A DNA stretch of 64,000 nucleotides from Caenorhabditis remanei (lineage: Eukaryota > Nematoda > Chromadorea > Rhabditida > Rhabditidae): contig NC_071333.1 in assembly GCF_010183535.1 (NCBI RefSeq), forward strand, positions 10,848,587 through 10,912,586, in the 5' to 3' direction. The notes beneath the pieces are model-generated. The model searched no databases and was not told the DNA's origin. It worked only from the letters and a program-made list of their open reading frames with translations. Below, in pieces: positions 12,177 to 24,145 of the stretch (position 1 is its first letter; every line of letters begins with the position of its first letter). The position numbers were made by a program, and so were the translations under genes.

Positions 12177-14446
12177 ATGTATCGAGCGAGGATGTTAGTT
12201 TTGCTCCTGTTGTTCAAATCATCGATATTTTTTTCAGATGCGTATCCGCACATTGATATTGTTTTTGCAAGAGGAGAAACCAGTTTAACTAGACATGGAC
12301 ATCATACGACTGAAAAAGATGAGAAGAACTGTGGTATGATATTGCCAGTCAGAGAATTACAGCCAACTGTTTCTTTTCAGGATTCTACAAAAGTGTCCAA
12401 ACGATATCTCGCAATTCAACAGAACTACAGCTCATCCCAGATTTCGAAACTGAAACAAGCTTGAATGGTAGAAATTTCTTTCGATCAATTATCAAACATG
12501 AGAGTGTTACAGGTTATGTAATTTTTGCTTACAAAACAATGGAACATATGCATACTCAAAAATTCACGAGCTCTTGGAAGACATGGTCGGGAGCACGAAT
12601 GTTGAGTACACGAATGCCACTGCCACATATTGTCACAAAGTAAGTCACAGGATATAACATATGTTTTCAAAATCGATTTCAGAATGTCTTTCTTCAAAAA
12701 GGTCTCCGGCCAACTCAATTTTGAGTATATTTTAATAGCGAAAATCAAAAACATGATGGTTAGTCTTACTTATTTTTCCCGTTTCTATTCGTCAGATTGA
12801 TAGGTGAACGCTGCTCCAGCTTTGAACGTCCTTCATTACATGAAACCAAAAGTGTGTGCATATGTCGGAGCATACCGCAAAATTTCTTTTGAGGTCGGTT
12901 GACTAATGAGAGTGCTCGTAAAACAAGAAAAGATGACAGCAAGTGTTCGTTTGCTTTTTTGCAGGTCAACAAGAATTTGTGTCGCAGTCTGGGACTTTTA
13001 GATGCTAATTATGTGGATGCATTGACAAATAGATTTCGAGTCACTTACAGTAATAACACAGGTAATTCTTTTTTTTTCTAAAATTACTTCCTCGTAATAA
13101 GCAAAGTGGATTCAGGTTATGTAGAGCTATCCAATTTTATTGAGTATCGTTGCAAGGAGGAAGAGGAAGAGGCGCGAGAAGCTAGAGAGCGACATATTAA
13201 AAAGTCAACTCATGTTCAGACGGAACCAACTGAATCTTCGAAACATGCTAGGAGAACTTTACCAAGGTAAGGTCAGAACCACAGTTTTATGTTATTACAG
13301 ACAACAGCTGCAAATAAATATACTATTATAGTTAAATAACAAATATAATTGATGGAACAGAGACTGAATGGGTACAAACTTATTACTCAGGTTGATTTCA
13401 TGATGGAATAACAGAAATTCAATTTTCTCCCACTCTAAACAAAACTATGTTAGATGTCATTTAAATATTCTGATGTGCTCAATCTACTGAAAAATGATTG
13501 CGCTTTTTGACTTGTTGAAACAGAGAGATAAAGTTCCTATTTACCAGAACACTTCCATCTACGCCCAGCTCAATGTGTTCTCCGTCTACACCTCTTCAAT
13601 TCTACCCATCATATCCATCCCCGAACTCTGTGATCGGAAGCATTTTGAAACACAAAAGTCAGATTGTGACCGTAGGAAACAATTATTTGCTTGTACTGGA
13701 TAATCGAGGTAAGAGCAAAAACTGATGTAGGTCTTCTGAAAAAAATGACGTGAAATTTTTTTTAGGGATTATATCATAAAAGAACAAATGGAGATCAAGC
13801 AGCACAAAGTGTTTTCTTTTCAGACTCGGAAGCTTCAAACAGAGGCGAGACAGTTATCAATGACCAAATAACAAGTCTACCGTCAATGATTGAGCACAAA
13901 ACACCGGTGAATCAAGTTAGTCATTACAATATTGAATAGATCTCTAACAAAGACATTTTTCAGTCTTTCCCAAGGAGTCAATCACATCATTACAATTCAA
14001 ATAACGAGATACCTCCCAGTCAGAGTTTTCGTAAACCCCCTGAGTGAGTTTTCTTGAGAAGAACATGGCTCGTCTAGCTAAACCCCCCATTAATTTTTTA
14101 TAGTGTTTTGAAATAACCCAAACTCATACTATACACCTTGAAAGGAAGTACTGCCCTATAGAAAAATACCTTTCTTTTTGGGGGAACCCCTAACATCCTT
14201 AGAATAAGAAAACCATGTATCCTCTTGTGTAATAAGATGAGACAAGTCATATACGAATATGAATGGAAGAAAGAATACCTAGAATAATAGGAACGACCAA
14301 AAACTATCATATTCTTCCTTGTTGTTTTTTGGAGAATTAATTTCATGAAATTTATAATTCACCATTTCAAATCCTTTCATTTTAGTTTCCTGGAAAAACA
14401 AGAAAAACCAATTGCAGAGACGATGGGGCACTACTGCGTCAACTGA
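12177..14446 (+). CDS. Unrecognised secreted glycoprotein, 11 exons, probable compensating frameshifts
   Basis: Exons 12177-12333, 12381-12467, 12513-12639, 12683-12758, 12804-12893, 12965-13061, 13116-13266, 13548-13708, 13824-13915, 13964-14043 and 14386-14446 keep frame throughout (about 392 residues). An N-terminal signal peptide (MLVLLLLFKSSIFFSDA) is followed by a Cys-containing N-terminal half and a Ser/Pro/Asn-rich tail. A run of Glu/Arg (CKEEEEEAREARERH) lies between them. Within exons 3-4 the continuous frame reads poorly, while the next frame reads NNGTYAYSKIHELLEDMVG then VEYTNATATYCHK, with N-glycosylation sequons. One base gained in the A-run near 12534 and one lost in the T-run near 12717 would switch into and out of it. 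The acceptor at 12803 is weak. No family recognised; it may correspond to C. elegans C01C4.2. Confidence 0.6.
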
Positions 14447-14769
14447 AAACTAAATACTTCAATTCGGAAGAGTACACATCAGCCGAGTTTTGCGAACATG
14501 TGCCAAAATAGGAAATTTGGATCAGTCCTCTTGTCATCTCTTCCCTTTTCTCATCATCTTTTTTTCTTTTTGAAGTTGTCCGGATTTGACGTATTTTTTC
14601 CTTTTCAAACATTTTTCAGTTTTCTTGATCTCAACCTTTAATTCTCAACTTCTTATACTATGTTCTTTGAAAATTTTGAACAATAGATATATTTTAATCT
14701 CCCGAGTATTTCAATGAACAGATTTTCCGGAAACCAAAAACTGAATAAAAGTTGAAAAAAAAACATTTG

Positions 14770-15009
14770 ATGACGATAGTAGCACCGGATGAACCTCAGA
14801 GCATCAGATTAATCGGTAACAAGTTTTACTCTTTCTGTTTCATTTCTTCTCTTCTTTTGCTTTTTTTCCAATTACATTTCATGTTCAAAGGAAATCAAAA
14901 CAAAGCGGGTTTTCCATGTGCTCGATTGAAATGCGGAAACCAGAAAACGTGGAGTGAATGTGTCAATTACATGGAAAATGAAAAAATAGACCGTTGTTTT
15001 TCCCTATGA
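14770..15009 (+). CDS. Small two-exon Cys-containing ORF
   Basis: An ATG-started segment (MTIVAPDEPQSIRLI) ends at a GTAACA donor near 14815. After a T-rich intron with a TTCAAAG acceptor near 14891 the frame resumes as GNQNKAGFPCARLKCGNQK and ends at a TGA at 15009. The spliced product is about 54 residues with four cysteines and no signal peptide. It could instead be the last exons of a gene whose beginning I do not see, or noise. No homologue recognised. Confidence 0.25.
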   Translation: MTIVAPDEPQSIRLIGNKFYSFCFISSLLLLFFQLHFMFKGNQNKAGFPCARLKCGNQKTWSECVNYMENEKIDRCFSL

Positions 15010-17926
15010 TTCAGAAGGGAGCACCACGCTGGAAAAAGCGTCCTTTTTTATTCTCCATTCTATTTGAAATGTATTAGCTGAACTTTTTATTTAGAAAAAA
15101 AATTTTCAATGAAAATTTAGAAACTTTGTTGATTTTTGAAAAAAAAATTCAAATAACTGTTCAATTTTCCATTCATTCATTGGTTTCAATTTTTGGAATC
15201 CGGTTTCTTGACATCTTTTTTTTCTTTAATTCTAAATATGACAATTCTCTTAACTTTTTGTCAATATTTAAAGGTATTCTAAATATTGAAAGGTTTCTCT
15301 GTTCTCAGTGTTCCTATTCTTGAAAGCATTCTTAAAACAGAAATATTACTATTATATATCGCAATGTGACGTTAGGTTGGTGTGGGAGGGGTTTTGTACA
15401 TTGCCTTTTCCTCAATTTCTCCTATCTGCATCACTTCGGAAATTGAATCAGTCGAGAGCTCTTCATAGACAATGTCGAATCTTCTTTAACGCTTTCTGAA
15501 CTATATGAGCTTGTTATCTTCAGCTCAACTGTTCTGGCATCAGATCAAATGTAATTCACTTTGTTTTGCATTACACTAGCCCCTTTGTATTTCCTTTTCT
15601 AAAATTGAAAAGAAGAAAGCTGCCAACTTCCACTTCTTTTGTTTGATTTATAAATTGTACATACCATGATAAATGTGAATTTACTCCTCCTAATCCTCTT
15701 GAATACTCCAGCTTGACGTCAAGTACTTCTGAGATCTTGTCCAATCTATTTTAAAATATTTTTCCTCTCCAATGTATACTTTCTGGAGTAGACCATATAT
15801 TTTCGTCAGTCAGCACTTGTCTAAGGACATGGCTGAAAATAGTGAATATTAGAAAAACAATGGTATCTATTGCAATGTCTGTGACGTCAGAAAGCAAAAA
15901 GAAACATTGTCTAGTATAGGGTGTCATTGAATGAAATCAGTTCCGGCACATCGACGCAACCGGAAGGACCTCCATTTTCTGGAAGCAAAAACTTGCAAAA
16001 TTTTGGAATAGTCAATTCGAAATGTAGATTATGGCGGAATTTTCTGTTTTAATGTTAAGGGAAATGCCTAATCTGAGAATTGAGATGTATCATATACTTT
16101 TATAGGCGATGGAAAAGTTAGAACAAACAATTTTTGAAGATATTTTGAACATAAAACGTGGCTCTCAAGTTTTTATAACAATCAAAATGTACGATGCTTA
16201 GATGAAATAAATAAGTAAATTTATGTTTCCCACATATTCTGTTAGAAATATTGTTTTTCAACTATCAAAGTAATCTAAATATTTTGATCTAAAAATATTA
16301 CTTGGAGTGTGACAACTGTTAGTAAATTTTATTTGAATGCACGCTTTTTCTGGAATCCTGGTTTCTGTTTTCCCACCTATTGTAGTATAGCATTTTCAAA
16401 ACTCAATTATTGTTTTTTTTTTCATTTTTAAAAGTGCTGGAGAATTTCATTGAAAACCCCCATGTTTTGACATGAGACTTCAGAAAAGTTAGGAGTGCGC
16501 ATGAAAATGTTAGTTTTTCTCCGAATACTTGTGATATTCGGAGACCTCCGCTGAGCAACCCACGCAATGCTAAACATGTCGAGAAATCAAAACAAAACTG
16601 ACAAGTTGGTAAGATTTCGGATACACTTGGGTATCCCATTTCTTCCCGGTTCGTCTTTTACTATTCCAGTCGATGACGTCTTGATATGTTGTTAACTTTT
16701 TTAAAATTCCCTGCCTTTCTTGAATATTGGATTGTTTTTTCCTTACCCTCTTATTTAAGAATACAATCCCGTGAACCTCAGTCATTTGCCAAAGACCAAA
16801 TACAATAAATGTGCTATCAAGCTTTATTTTCAATACAAATTAGTTGAAAACACAAAATATTGTATGTGGAAAAATTGTGATTATAGGCAAGCTGGAAACC
16901 TCGTGACTTCTGTCTGAAGAATGTTTGGTGACATTCAAAAAGTTTAACATTTGCCTAAAAGATTTCAAAAAACTTCAAAATTCTTAGATATCAATTACTA
17001 TTACTTATTTTTGTTCTCAAGAAGTCTTGTTTGGTAAATAGAACAAAATGTACACCTGCAAAAAACAAAGATTGAACAGCACTGCTGAAAATAGTATTGA
17101 AAGGAATGCGATTTCATTTCCGATTCTCAAGTTCCAATTTTCTTTTCTATTATCTAAACCCAAAAATAACTTGTCTACTCTCTTTTTTGGATTGGTCTGT
17201 TAACAAAGTTTACCTTTTTCCAATTAGACTCTTTTTTAAGATCCCAAAGATCTGAACTTCTTGTTCCCTACAAAAGGAAACGATCACTAGACAGATCCTT
17301 GTTTAAGGAGAATATGAGTAACAATGGATGAAATCATTGTCTCGCCAGACTACTATTTTATCTAACTATCCGAGCACAGATCTGATTTCCGTGGTTCTCT
17401 TTTCTATAAACCCCTCTCGATGAAAAATGGATTCAAGAAGTATAGGATGAGAAAAACAGGAACCAAGATGAATCCATGTTTGAATAACGCAATTATTTAT
17501 TCTTGCCCTTCCCTGCCTTTGTTCTAAGACCAAGTTCTATGTATTTCTGGTCTCACATCCACCTACTCCTACTGCTCCTTTTGAACCCAAAAGTAGCGCA
17601 TTTCGAACTTTCGCACTTCCTCATCATGTCTTCTTTCATTCCTAACTTCCAAAAAAGGAGCCAAAAACTAATTTCCTAAATGTATCCTATTCTCAAAAGA
17701 TGAGCTCTCTTCTTTTTTACGACTTCTAAAAAGAGGTCTGTATTGTTTTGAAACAACGTCAGCCAGAAAAAGAAAAATGAGACGAAAAAAGTCAGACGGA
17801 AGAGGGAGGGAGCTTCCAAAGGTCCATCTGTCTAATTCAGATGGTCACCCAATGAAAAACACTCGTCATCTCATGAACTGGTTTTCCGTTAATCATGTTT
17901 TGCAGGCGACAATCTTATTATATTTT

Positions 17927-18008
17927 CTAACTATGCACTTTTTCATAGTTTGAGGTTTTTTGCACCACTAACTATGCACTTTTTCATAGTTTGAGGTTTT
18001 TTGCACCA
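17927..18008. repeat. Perfect tandem duplication of a 41-bp unit
   Basis: Two head-to-tail copies of a 41-base unit beginning CTAACTATGCAC and ending TTTTTTGCACCA are identical along their whole length. Each unit contains the inverted pair ACTATG...CATAGT around a short T-run, so each can form a small hairpin. There is no target-site duplication or coding capacity. Confidence 0.95.
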
Positions 18009-20792
18009 GTTTCCTGGTTATGGGAAAATTCCGATCCACAGCGTCAATTTCAGTTCTGAACATGATTATTTGATGACTAAGAGCTCAATAAATGCATTTT
18101 CAATGTCTGAACGCAATTACCAGTGTCCTCTAGATATTGAACCCAGTCCTTCACATTGACACTTTATCATGCATTTGATGTTTCCCACGATTCAAATATC
18201 ATTGAGCAGATCCCCGTCTGATTTTCAAACTCAAAATTCTGCACTCATGACTAATCAACGTGATTTTGTGAAATATCTCGACTAAATTTTATGTTGGTGC
18301 TACATTCCAATCAGCGCCTTTTCTCCGAGGATTCATTGATAAAGGCTTCAATTTTTCAATTATCACGTCATTTGTTGAACTTCCTTTCAGTTCCATTAGA
18401 AAACGAGTATATGCCCATTGCAGGATTAGAGCTCCTAGTTTGTGCTCTTTGCATTCTCCAACCTTTTTCACTCGACTAACTCTTTTACTCGCTCATCACG
18501 TCCATTCAAAAAACCGGGAGGTGTCTATCAGTCACGAGGACACTTCTTTTTTTGCTGCTCATCCTAGTAGCTGTTGGACTTTGACACCTATAATAACAAT
18601 GTGGTTTTCGTTCTTCCTGTTAGTGCTCAAAAACTCTGTTTTTGACACTTCGGATTCGCAAGTTTTGGAACCTATCATCTAGTTTCTCACTCGGCAAGAA
18701 AATGACGAGTTCTGTCTAGGCGAGATTCCAGATCTTTTGGATATTTAACAATTAGCAGATCAAGCACATATAAAGATTAACTCATCATTCTTTTCTGTCT
18801 CATTCTGTTTTATTCACAAAGTGCCATCCTCTCATTTTCCCCTCCTTCATTTCTGATGTTTTCTTATTCCTCATTAGCCAATTTTTTGACTCACTCGTCA
18901 TTTGATCCGATAGCCCGAGTTGCCGCTGCCAAAGGACACCTCATTGGATTAGGCATGTTGAATAATCCTCAAAAACCTTATGGCCCCTCCCTTTCATTAT
19001 TCAAAGATTTCTCAAAGTCGTTTTATAATTCATCACTCACATATTGTCAATGGGTGTGTTTGATTGTAGCGGAACACAATCCAATTACATTCATTTACTT
19101 TTTGTTTTCATAATAATCAGATTGCTACAATTCTGGGTTCCTGACTCATTCAGATAAGCGACGGTAGCTGAGTGATAAGCTAGGTCTCGTGACACTTTTC
19201 AAACAGAAATCTTCATTATTTTTTGAGTTTGTCGAAGAAAAATTGGATTCGTCTACTTTTTAACTAACCGGTTGTTTTTTCAAACCCCCTGGACACTGAC
19301 TCAATTTTCTCACATCCCTTAACTATTTCATTAGACGTTCCATTTAATAATATTGTTGAATAAAAGAATCAGGAAATTGTATTGCTATATTATATTTTTT
19401 ATGTCACCTGATACAGTTTTCTCCCCTCCAATTTGTTATTTTCAATGCATCAAAATACATGAAAAATACGTGATCTTGCGCTGCTTAAGGACATTTCAAA
19501 GAATAGTCTCATCCAATCCCGGAAGAAAATGAGTTGCCATAATTATTAGACGGAAGTGGTCCCCGTGAAAACCACATTTCTGAGAGAAAACTCTAATTAG
19601 TTACACATCTACCCACCTATGTATGAGTATTCTCAAGACTTCAAAAATTGTGAATGATCACAGTGGCCAAGTCAGCATTTCTAATTACAATCCGGCTTAG
19701 CAATGCTACTACTGCTACTACTACACCAACTGACTCATTTAGTCACTATTCTTTCTGATGAACAATGTTATAATCTTTAAAAATGCTGACTGTGAATTGC
19801 TCGTTATATATTTTGTGAATTTGTCTTACTTTTTTTCTTCTTTTCAAATCCCGAAAAAACACGTCACAGACACCCACTCTTTCGGTTGTTCTGTTCTTTT
19901 GTATTTCTGTTCCCGACTGGATAATCTAGAAAAAAAACAGACAAAAGGCCATGAAAAGTCATTTGGATATATTAGCATATCTCTTGGAGACGAACGCCGA
20001 AATTCAGAATTCAGCGAGTCCCGACAAATATTTTCTCGTTAAAACAATGTTTCAGCCTCATTCATATTCATTTCCGGCTAGCACACATTTTTGTTTTTAT
20101 GACATCCAGATGACACTAGCAACTTAGTTTCGAAACATCCAATACCAGGAATTTTTCAAGGTATAGAATATCAAACACCAGTACCCTCGACACAACTTAA
20201 TCCTGTTTTCATGTTGGGAATAATTTTGAAAACCTACCAACAACTTTTAATACCCAATCTTTCGGTTTCTTCCAATCCAATCACATATCACTTGTGTGAA
20301 TGTGCTAGTTTGAGCATTACTTTTGATTACTTCTAGGAAATAAAATTAATTTTCCATCTATTCCTGGTGATATTAAAAATCGGAATGTAAGGTTTCATAC
20401 TGTAACCAGTTCAGTTTCCATCTCGTCATTTCACAGAAAATCCTCATATCTTTCCACTTTTCAGGAAGTGCATGATGTCGTTCTTTTCCGTTTAGAGTAT
20501 CTTTTCCCATTTGGCTCATTTTCTATGAACGACTAACTGCAAAAAACTATTTCCTCTGTCCCATTCCCATTTGACAGACAAGAAACCGTAGTTCAACTTT
20601 TCTTATATTTCCCAACGGCCCGTTCTTTTTTTGGTCTCCTCTCAAAAGTCCAGCCCACTTTTTCTCCTCCCCCTTTTCCTCCGGGATAGACCATATTTCA
20701 AGCTCTTCCAAGTTCACTCGTAAGCCACGCCCCTTCCAAATTCGCATTCAAATTTCCCCGACTTTTCGAGTCATTCTTATTCTGTCGTCTTA

Positions 20793-20795
20793 CAG
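20793..20795 (+). other. Splice acceptor just upstream of the nlp-1 start (SL or 5'-UTR intron)
   Basis: The sequence GTCTTACAG ends 19 bases before the nlp-1 ATG. Such a position is typical of SL1 trans-splicing acceptors or of a short 5'-UTR exon in Caenorhabditis. Confidence 0.5.
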
Positions 20796-20814
20796 ACATC
20801 AACTTGAGGCAACG

Positions 20815-21489
20815 ATGAAAGCCACTTTAGTGCTGGCCTGCCTTCTCGCGGGAGTCATCGTATCCCATGCGGACTTTCTACCAAAACGCATGGATGCCAA
20901 TGCCTTCCGCATGTCATTTGGAAAGAGAAGCGTAAGTTTTCACATCTTTTTGATATCTTTAACATTTATCATTTTAGGTGTCGGCTCCACAGGAGATCAA
21001 GAGAATGGACCCGAACGCCTTCAGAATGTCATTCGGAAAACGATCAGCCGAGCAGAAGAAAAGTCAGGAAGAGGTGGTGGCTTCTGATGAGCTCTACGAC
21101 GACTCCAAATTTGAAGAGATGAAGCGTATGGACGCCAACGCCTTCCGCATGTCGTTTGGCAAACGCTCGGTATGTAGTCGTCTCCGCCTAATTAGTGCTG
21201 GTGTCTAGTTGTTCTTTTTTAGGCATTTCCACCAGCCGACGATCAAGTTGAGGAAACCGATGAGGAGTACTCATCTCCAGAACAAAAACGGATGGATGCA
21301 AATGCCTTCCGCATGTCATTCGGGAAACGAGTCAATCTTGATCCAAACAGCTTCCGGATGAGCTTCGGAAAGAGAAGTGTGAGTTCAAATGTGGCATTAT
21401 AGAGTATTTGTTTTTAACTTTGTAAATTACAGACTGTCGGGTACAACTTGGATGCGCGGAACTACTTTGTCGGGCTGGGACGTCGTTGA
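20815..21489 (+). CDS. nlp-1: NLP-1 neuropeptide precursor (FRMSFamide peptides)
   Basis: Four exons (20815-20931, 20978-21169, 21223-21378, 21433-21489), all joined in phase 0, give a precursor of about 174 residues. It has a signal peptide ([19 protein letters not shown]). Five amidated peptides are released at KR sites: three copies of [11 protein letters not shown], one [11 protein letters not shown] and one [13 protein letters not shown], each followed by KR. The C-terminus carries [17 protein letters not shown] before RR. This is the exact architecture of C. elegans NLP-1, a buccalin-related precursor made in AWC and other neurons and reported to act through NPR-11. Spacers are acidic, as in many neuropeptide precursors. 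Two AATAAA signals follow (near 21617 and 21658). Confidence 0.97.
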
Positions 21490-22239
21490 GCATCAATCAG
21501 CATTGATTCAGAATACCTCATCTCGTTTGCTTTTTTTCGCTCTAGTCCCAAATCCTTATGACACTCTTTATATTGACTGTGAATTCCATTCCACCCATCC
21601 CATCACGTTTCTCTTGAATAAAACCTTGTGTATGAGAAATAACATGATCTTTTAGCTAATAAAGTGTTGTGAACAAAAAAAGTGGGCGGATTACATGAAA
21701 ACATCTGAAACATGCACTAATTGGCAATTATGAAGAGAATTTGAGAAGATATGAAAGTTTTTCCGCTCTCCAAACTTGTTTTGTTCTTCTTTCCGGAAAA
21801 CAAGCTTTATCCTGACCAATCGCATATCCGGTGCTTGAAAGGTCTTTTTCTTAACAGGATTAGCAATAATCAGAAAATCAGCTGATCTTCTAGTGGGCAC
21901 AACGTGCACTTTAACAAAGTCATGAAATGAAAAATGACGAGTGAAGAGTATGTTACAAAACACACATGCAGGTCAATTCGATCACAGATAGAGTGTAAAA
22001 TTGAAGAAACAATTCTAGAGTTTTCCGTATTCTGTCGAAATTGATAACTGCTCTGTGTCAATCTCTGCGTCACTTGAAGAGAGCAGGAGGACACAATCGG
22101 AATTCATTAATGGAGTTCATTTCCGATAAGAGTCAGAAAAAACTGTGATAACATCGACCGTCATTTTCATCTTTTATTGATTTTGTTTCCGTATTCTCAG
22201 TGTTTCATCACTTTTCCAAAAACTGAGGAATTTTGAGCA

Positions 22240-23894
22240 ATGGCAAGAAAAACTATAGAATCGTGAGTTTTCTGATGTTTCGTTGAGTAACGTTCCAATT
22301 CTAGTGCTTCCAGAGTGCCGGCACCGGTTGTTTTACCAACTGAGGAGACAGTGCAAAAAAGGATAAAACTGAAAATGGTAGACTTAGATGCCGAGATTGC
22401 TAAATTGAATGTTCAAGTAAGTAGAACAAAAATCACATCACATCATATTTTGTTCTTTCCGCTATCGACTAGTCTTTGAATAATTGAGGCCTCGAAAATG
22501 GCAGCATAACAATTGTTTTTTTTATTAAATATTCCATCTCAATCTTTAATTAATTTCATTGAACGAGAGGAAGAATATTTTTGGGAGCCATAAGTACTTC
22601 ACTAATTTTACAAGATGAGGAAGTGACTATTTAAATAAGTAGAACGGATTTCGAATGAATTTAAAAATTTGCTATGAAAAACGCAAGTGTCATAATAACA
22701 TAAGTACCAATGACATAGTGTTTCTCATAATGCTTAACGAAAAAATTTCAGTCTGAAAAATTTGACGGCTTATATAGTTTCTTTCATACGAAACTTATTC
22801 GGTTCATATTTTCCAGGAGCATTTATGTTAGAAACCTCAGTGCTAATTGTAATATTTTCAACAATCGATACCAGAACGCGGCTTCTACAAGCACATGAAC
22901 TAACAGTTTTCATTTCAGTCACTAGAGAGCAGTATACAAATGATCAAAGATTTGGACCAGATGAATGTAGATGCTGTGCAAACCACTGCAGCTCTCGAAG
23001 ATCAAGATGGTAAGTTCAAGTTCAAAAGTTCGACGTGACATACTCCGTTATTGTGTTTCTTATCATCAAAACTACTCCCGAGTCGACGCTGCGTCTACTA
23101 TAAACTATGAAATTCCAGAGCAGCTTGACAGAATCGAAGCGAACCTGAGCAAAGTGATCGATGACCTGAATGTAGTTTCCCATAACATCACCGCAATGGA
23201 ACATTACTGTGGCTGTGGAATTTTTCGAATTCTTTGGTTGGTCACTGACTTTTTCGACACAAGTCAACACAATAATAAAAGATTGTTTTCAGTGCTCCAT
23301 TCAAATATTTTCGGAAACGAGAGCGTGACATCATAAAAGAAGAAGTTTTAGAGTAAGCAACCCTTAAGGAGTGTTTCGTTGCATAGAAACAAGTTATTTC
23401 AGAAAAATGACGAGTCCGAACTTGCGACGAAAAGAAGAGAGAGACACCGTCATGTTCAGAAGCTCTAATAAACGAAGAGAGTCAACGGGGGACTTTATGA
23501 AACGGTTGGTGATCTTTGATAGTCAGACACATTTTTGAATCGTGCAGTTGTTGATCTGTAGAACAGTTTTCCGGCATTGACATCAAACTCAATTTTTTTG
23601 CAGGCTGACTTGTGACACAATTGAAGATGAGCTGGAGAGAAACTTGATGCAAATCGACCAGGGTATAGAATCTGTCAAAAACCTTGCTGTTGATATGCAC
23701 GTCCAACTGAAAATTCAAGAACCGAAATTGAACAGAATCGAGGAACTGGTAGGTGATAACAAACAGCTTATACTGATTGTCGTTTTGCACTTTGTCCGAC
23801 TTTCAATCAGTTCTTATTTTGAATTTTCCAGACCGAGACGAATGATTGTGTAGTGGAAGGTGTCAACGACAAAGTGAAAAAACTACTCCATTAA
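22240..23894 (+). CDS. aex-4: AEX-4-like SNAP-25 family t-SNARE
   Basis: Eight exons (22240-22262, 22305-22416, 22919-23009, 23119-23236, 23293-23352, 23403-23504, 23604-23748, 23832-23894) join without a frame error to about 237 residues. Two SNARE motifs are separated by a Cys-bearing linker. The N-terminal helix runs through SLESSIQMIKDLDQMN to EQLDRIEANLSKVIDDLN, with the zero-layer Gln in DEQLDRIE. The linker HYCGCGIFRILC is the expected palmitoylation patch. The C-terminal helix NLMQIDQGIESVKNLAVDM continues to IQEPKLNRIEEL. The family bundles with syntaxin and synaptobrevin to drive exocytosis. C. elegans AEX-4 (T14G12.2) acts in the intestine for dense-core-type secretion in the defecation program. 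Neighbour order with tag-18 and fkh-2 matches that cosmid from memory. Confidence 0.87.
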
Positions 23895-24145
23895 TACTAA
23901 GCCAAAGTATTACAACGGGGCGAGTGTGCATTCCACGGGCTACATTCTCATGGGTATTTTCGAGTCTTTACTAATATTTGATGACTTTCATTATTATTTA
24001 CTTCCAATAAAGCAATGAATAGATTTTCATCACAGTATACAAAAAAGGTTATTCAGAAAAATAAGTATGAAAAGCAAAATTCAGACAAAAATAGACGGTC
24101 GTTCTGGATGGGTTTCGTTAGAGGGGATTCAATACTGCTCAGCAG

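Larger units (their letters stand above)
15010..20814. other. 5.8-kb stretch without a supported gene, upstream of nlp-1
   Basis: Scattered ORFs of 60-95 codons occur on both strands (for example 16570-16833 minus and 18856-19113 plus). None has a recognisable domain, consistent splice phases or coding-like composition. The stretch holds a 41-bp tandem repeat (17927-18008) and presumably the nlp-1 cis-regulatory region. I see nothing else I can name. Confidence 0.5.
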
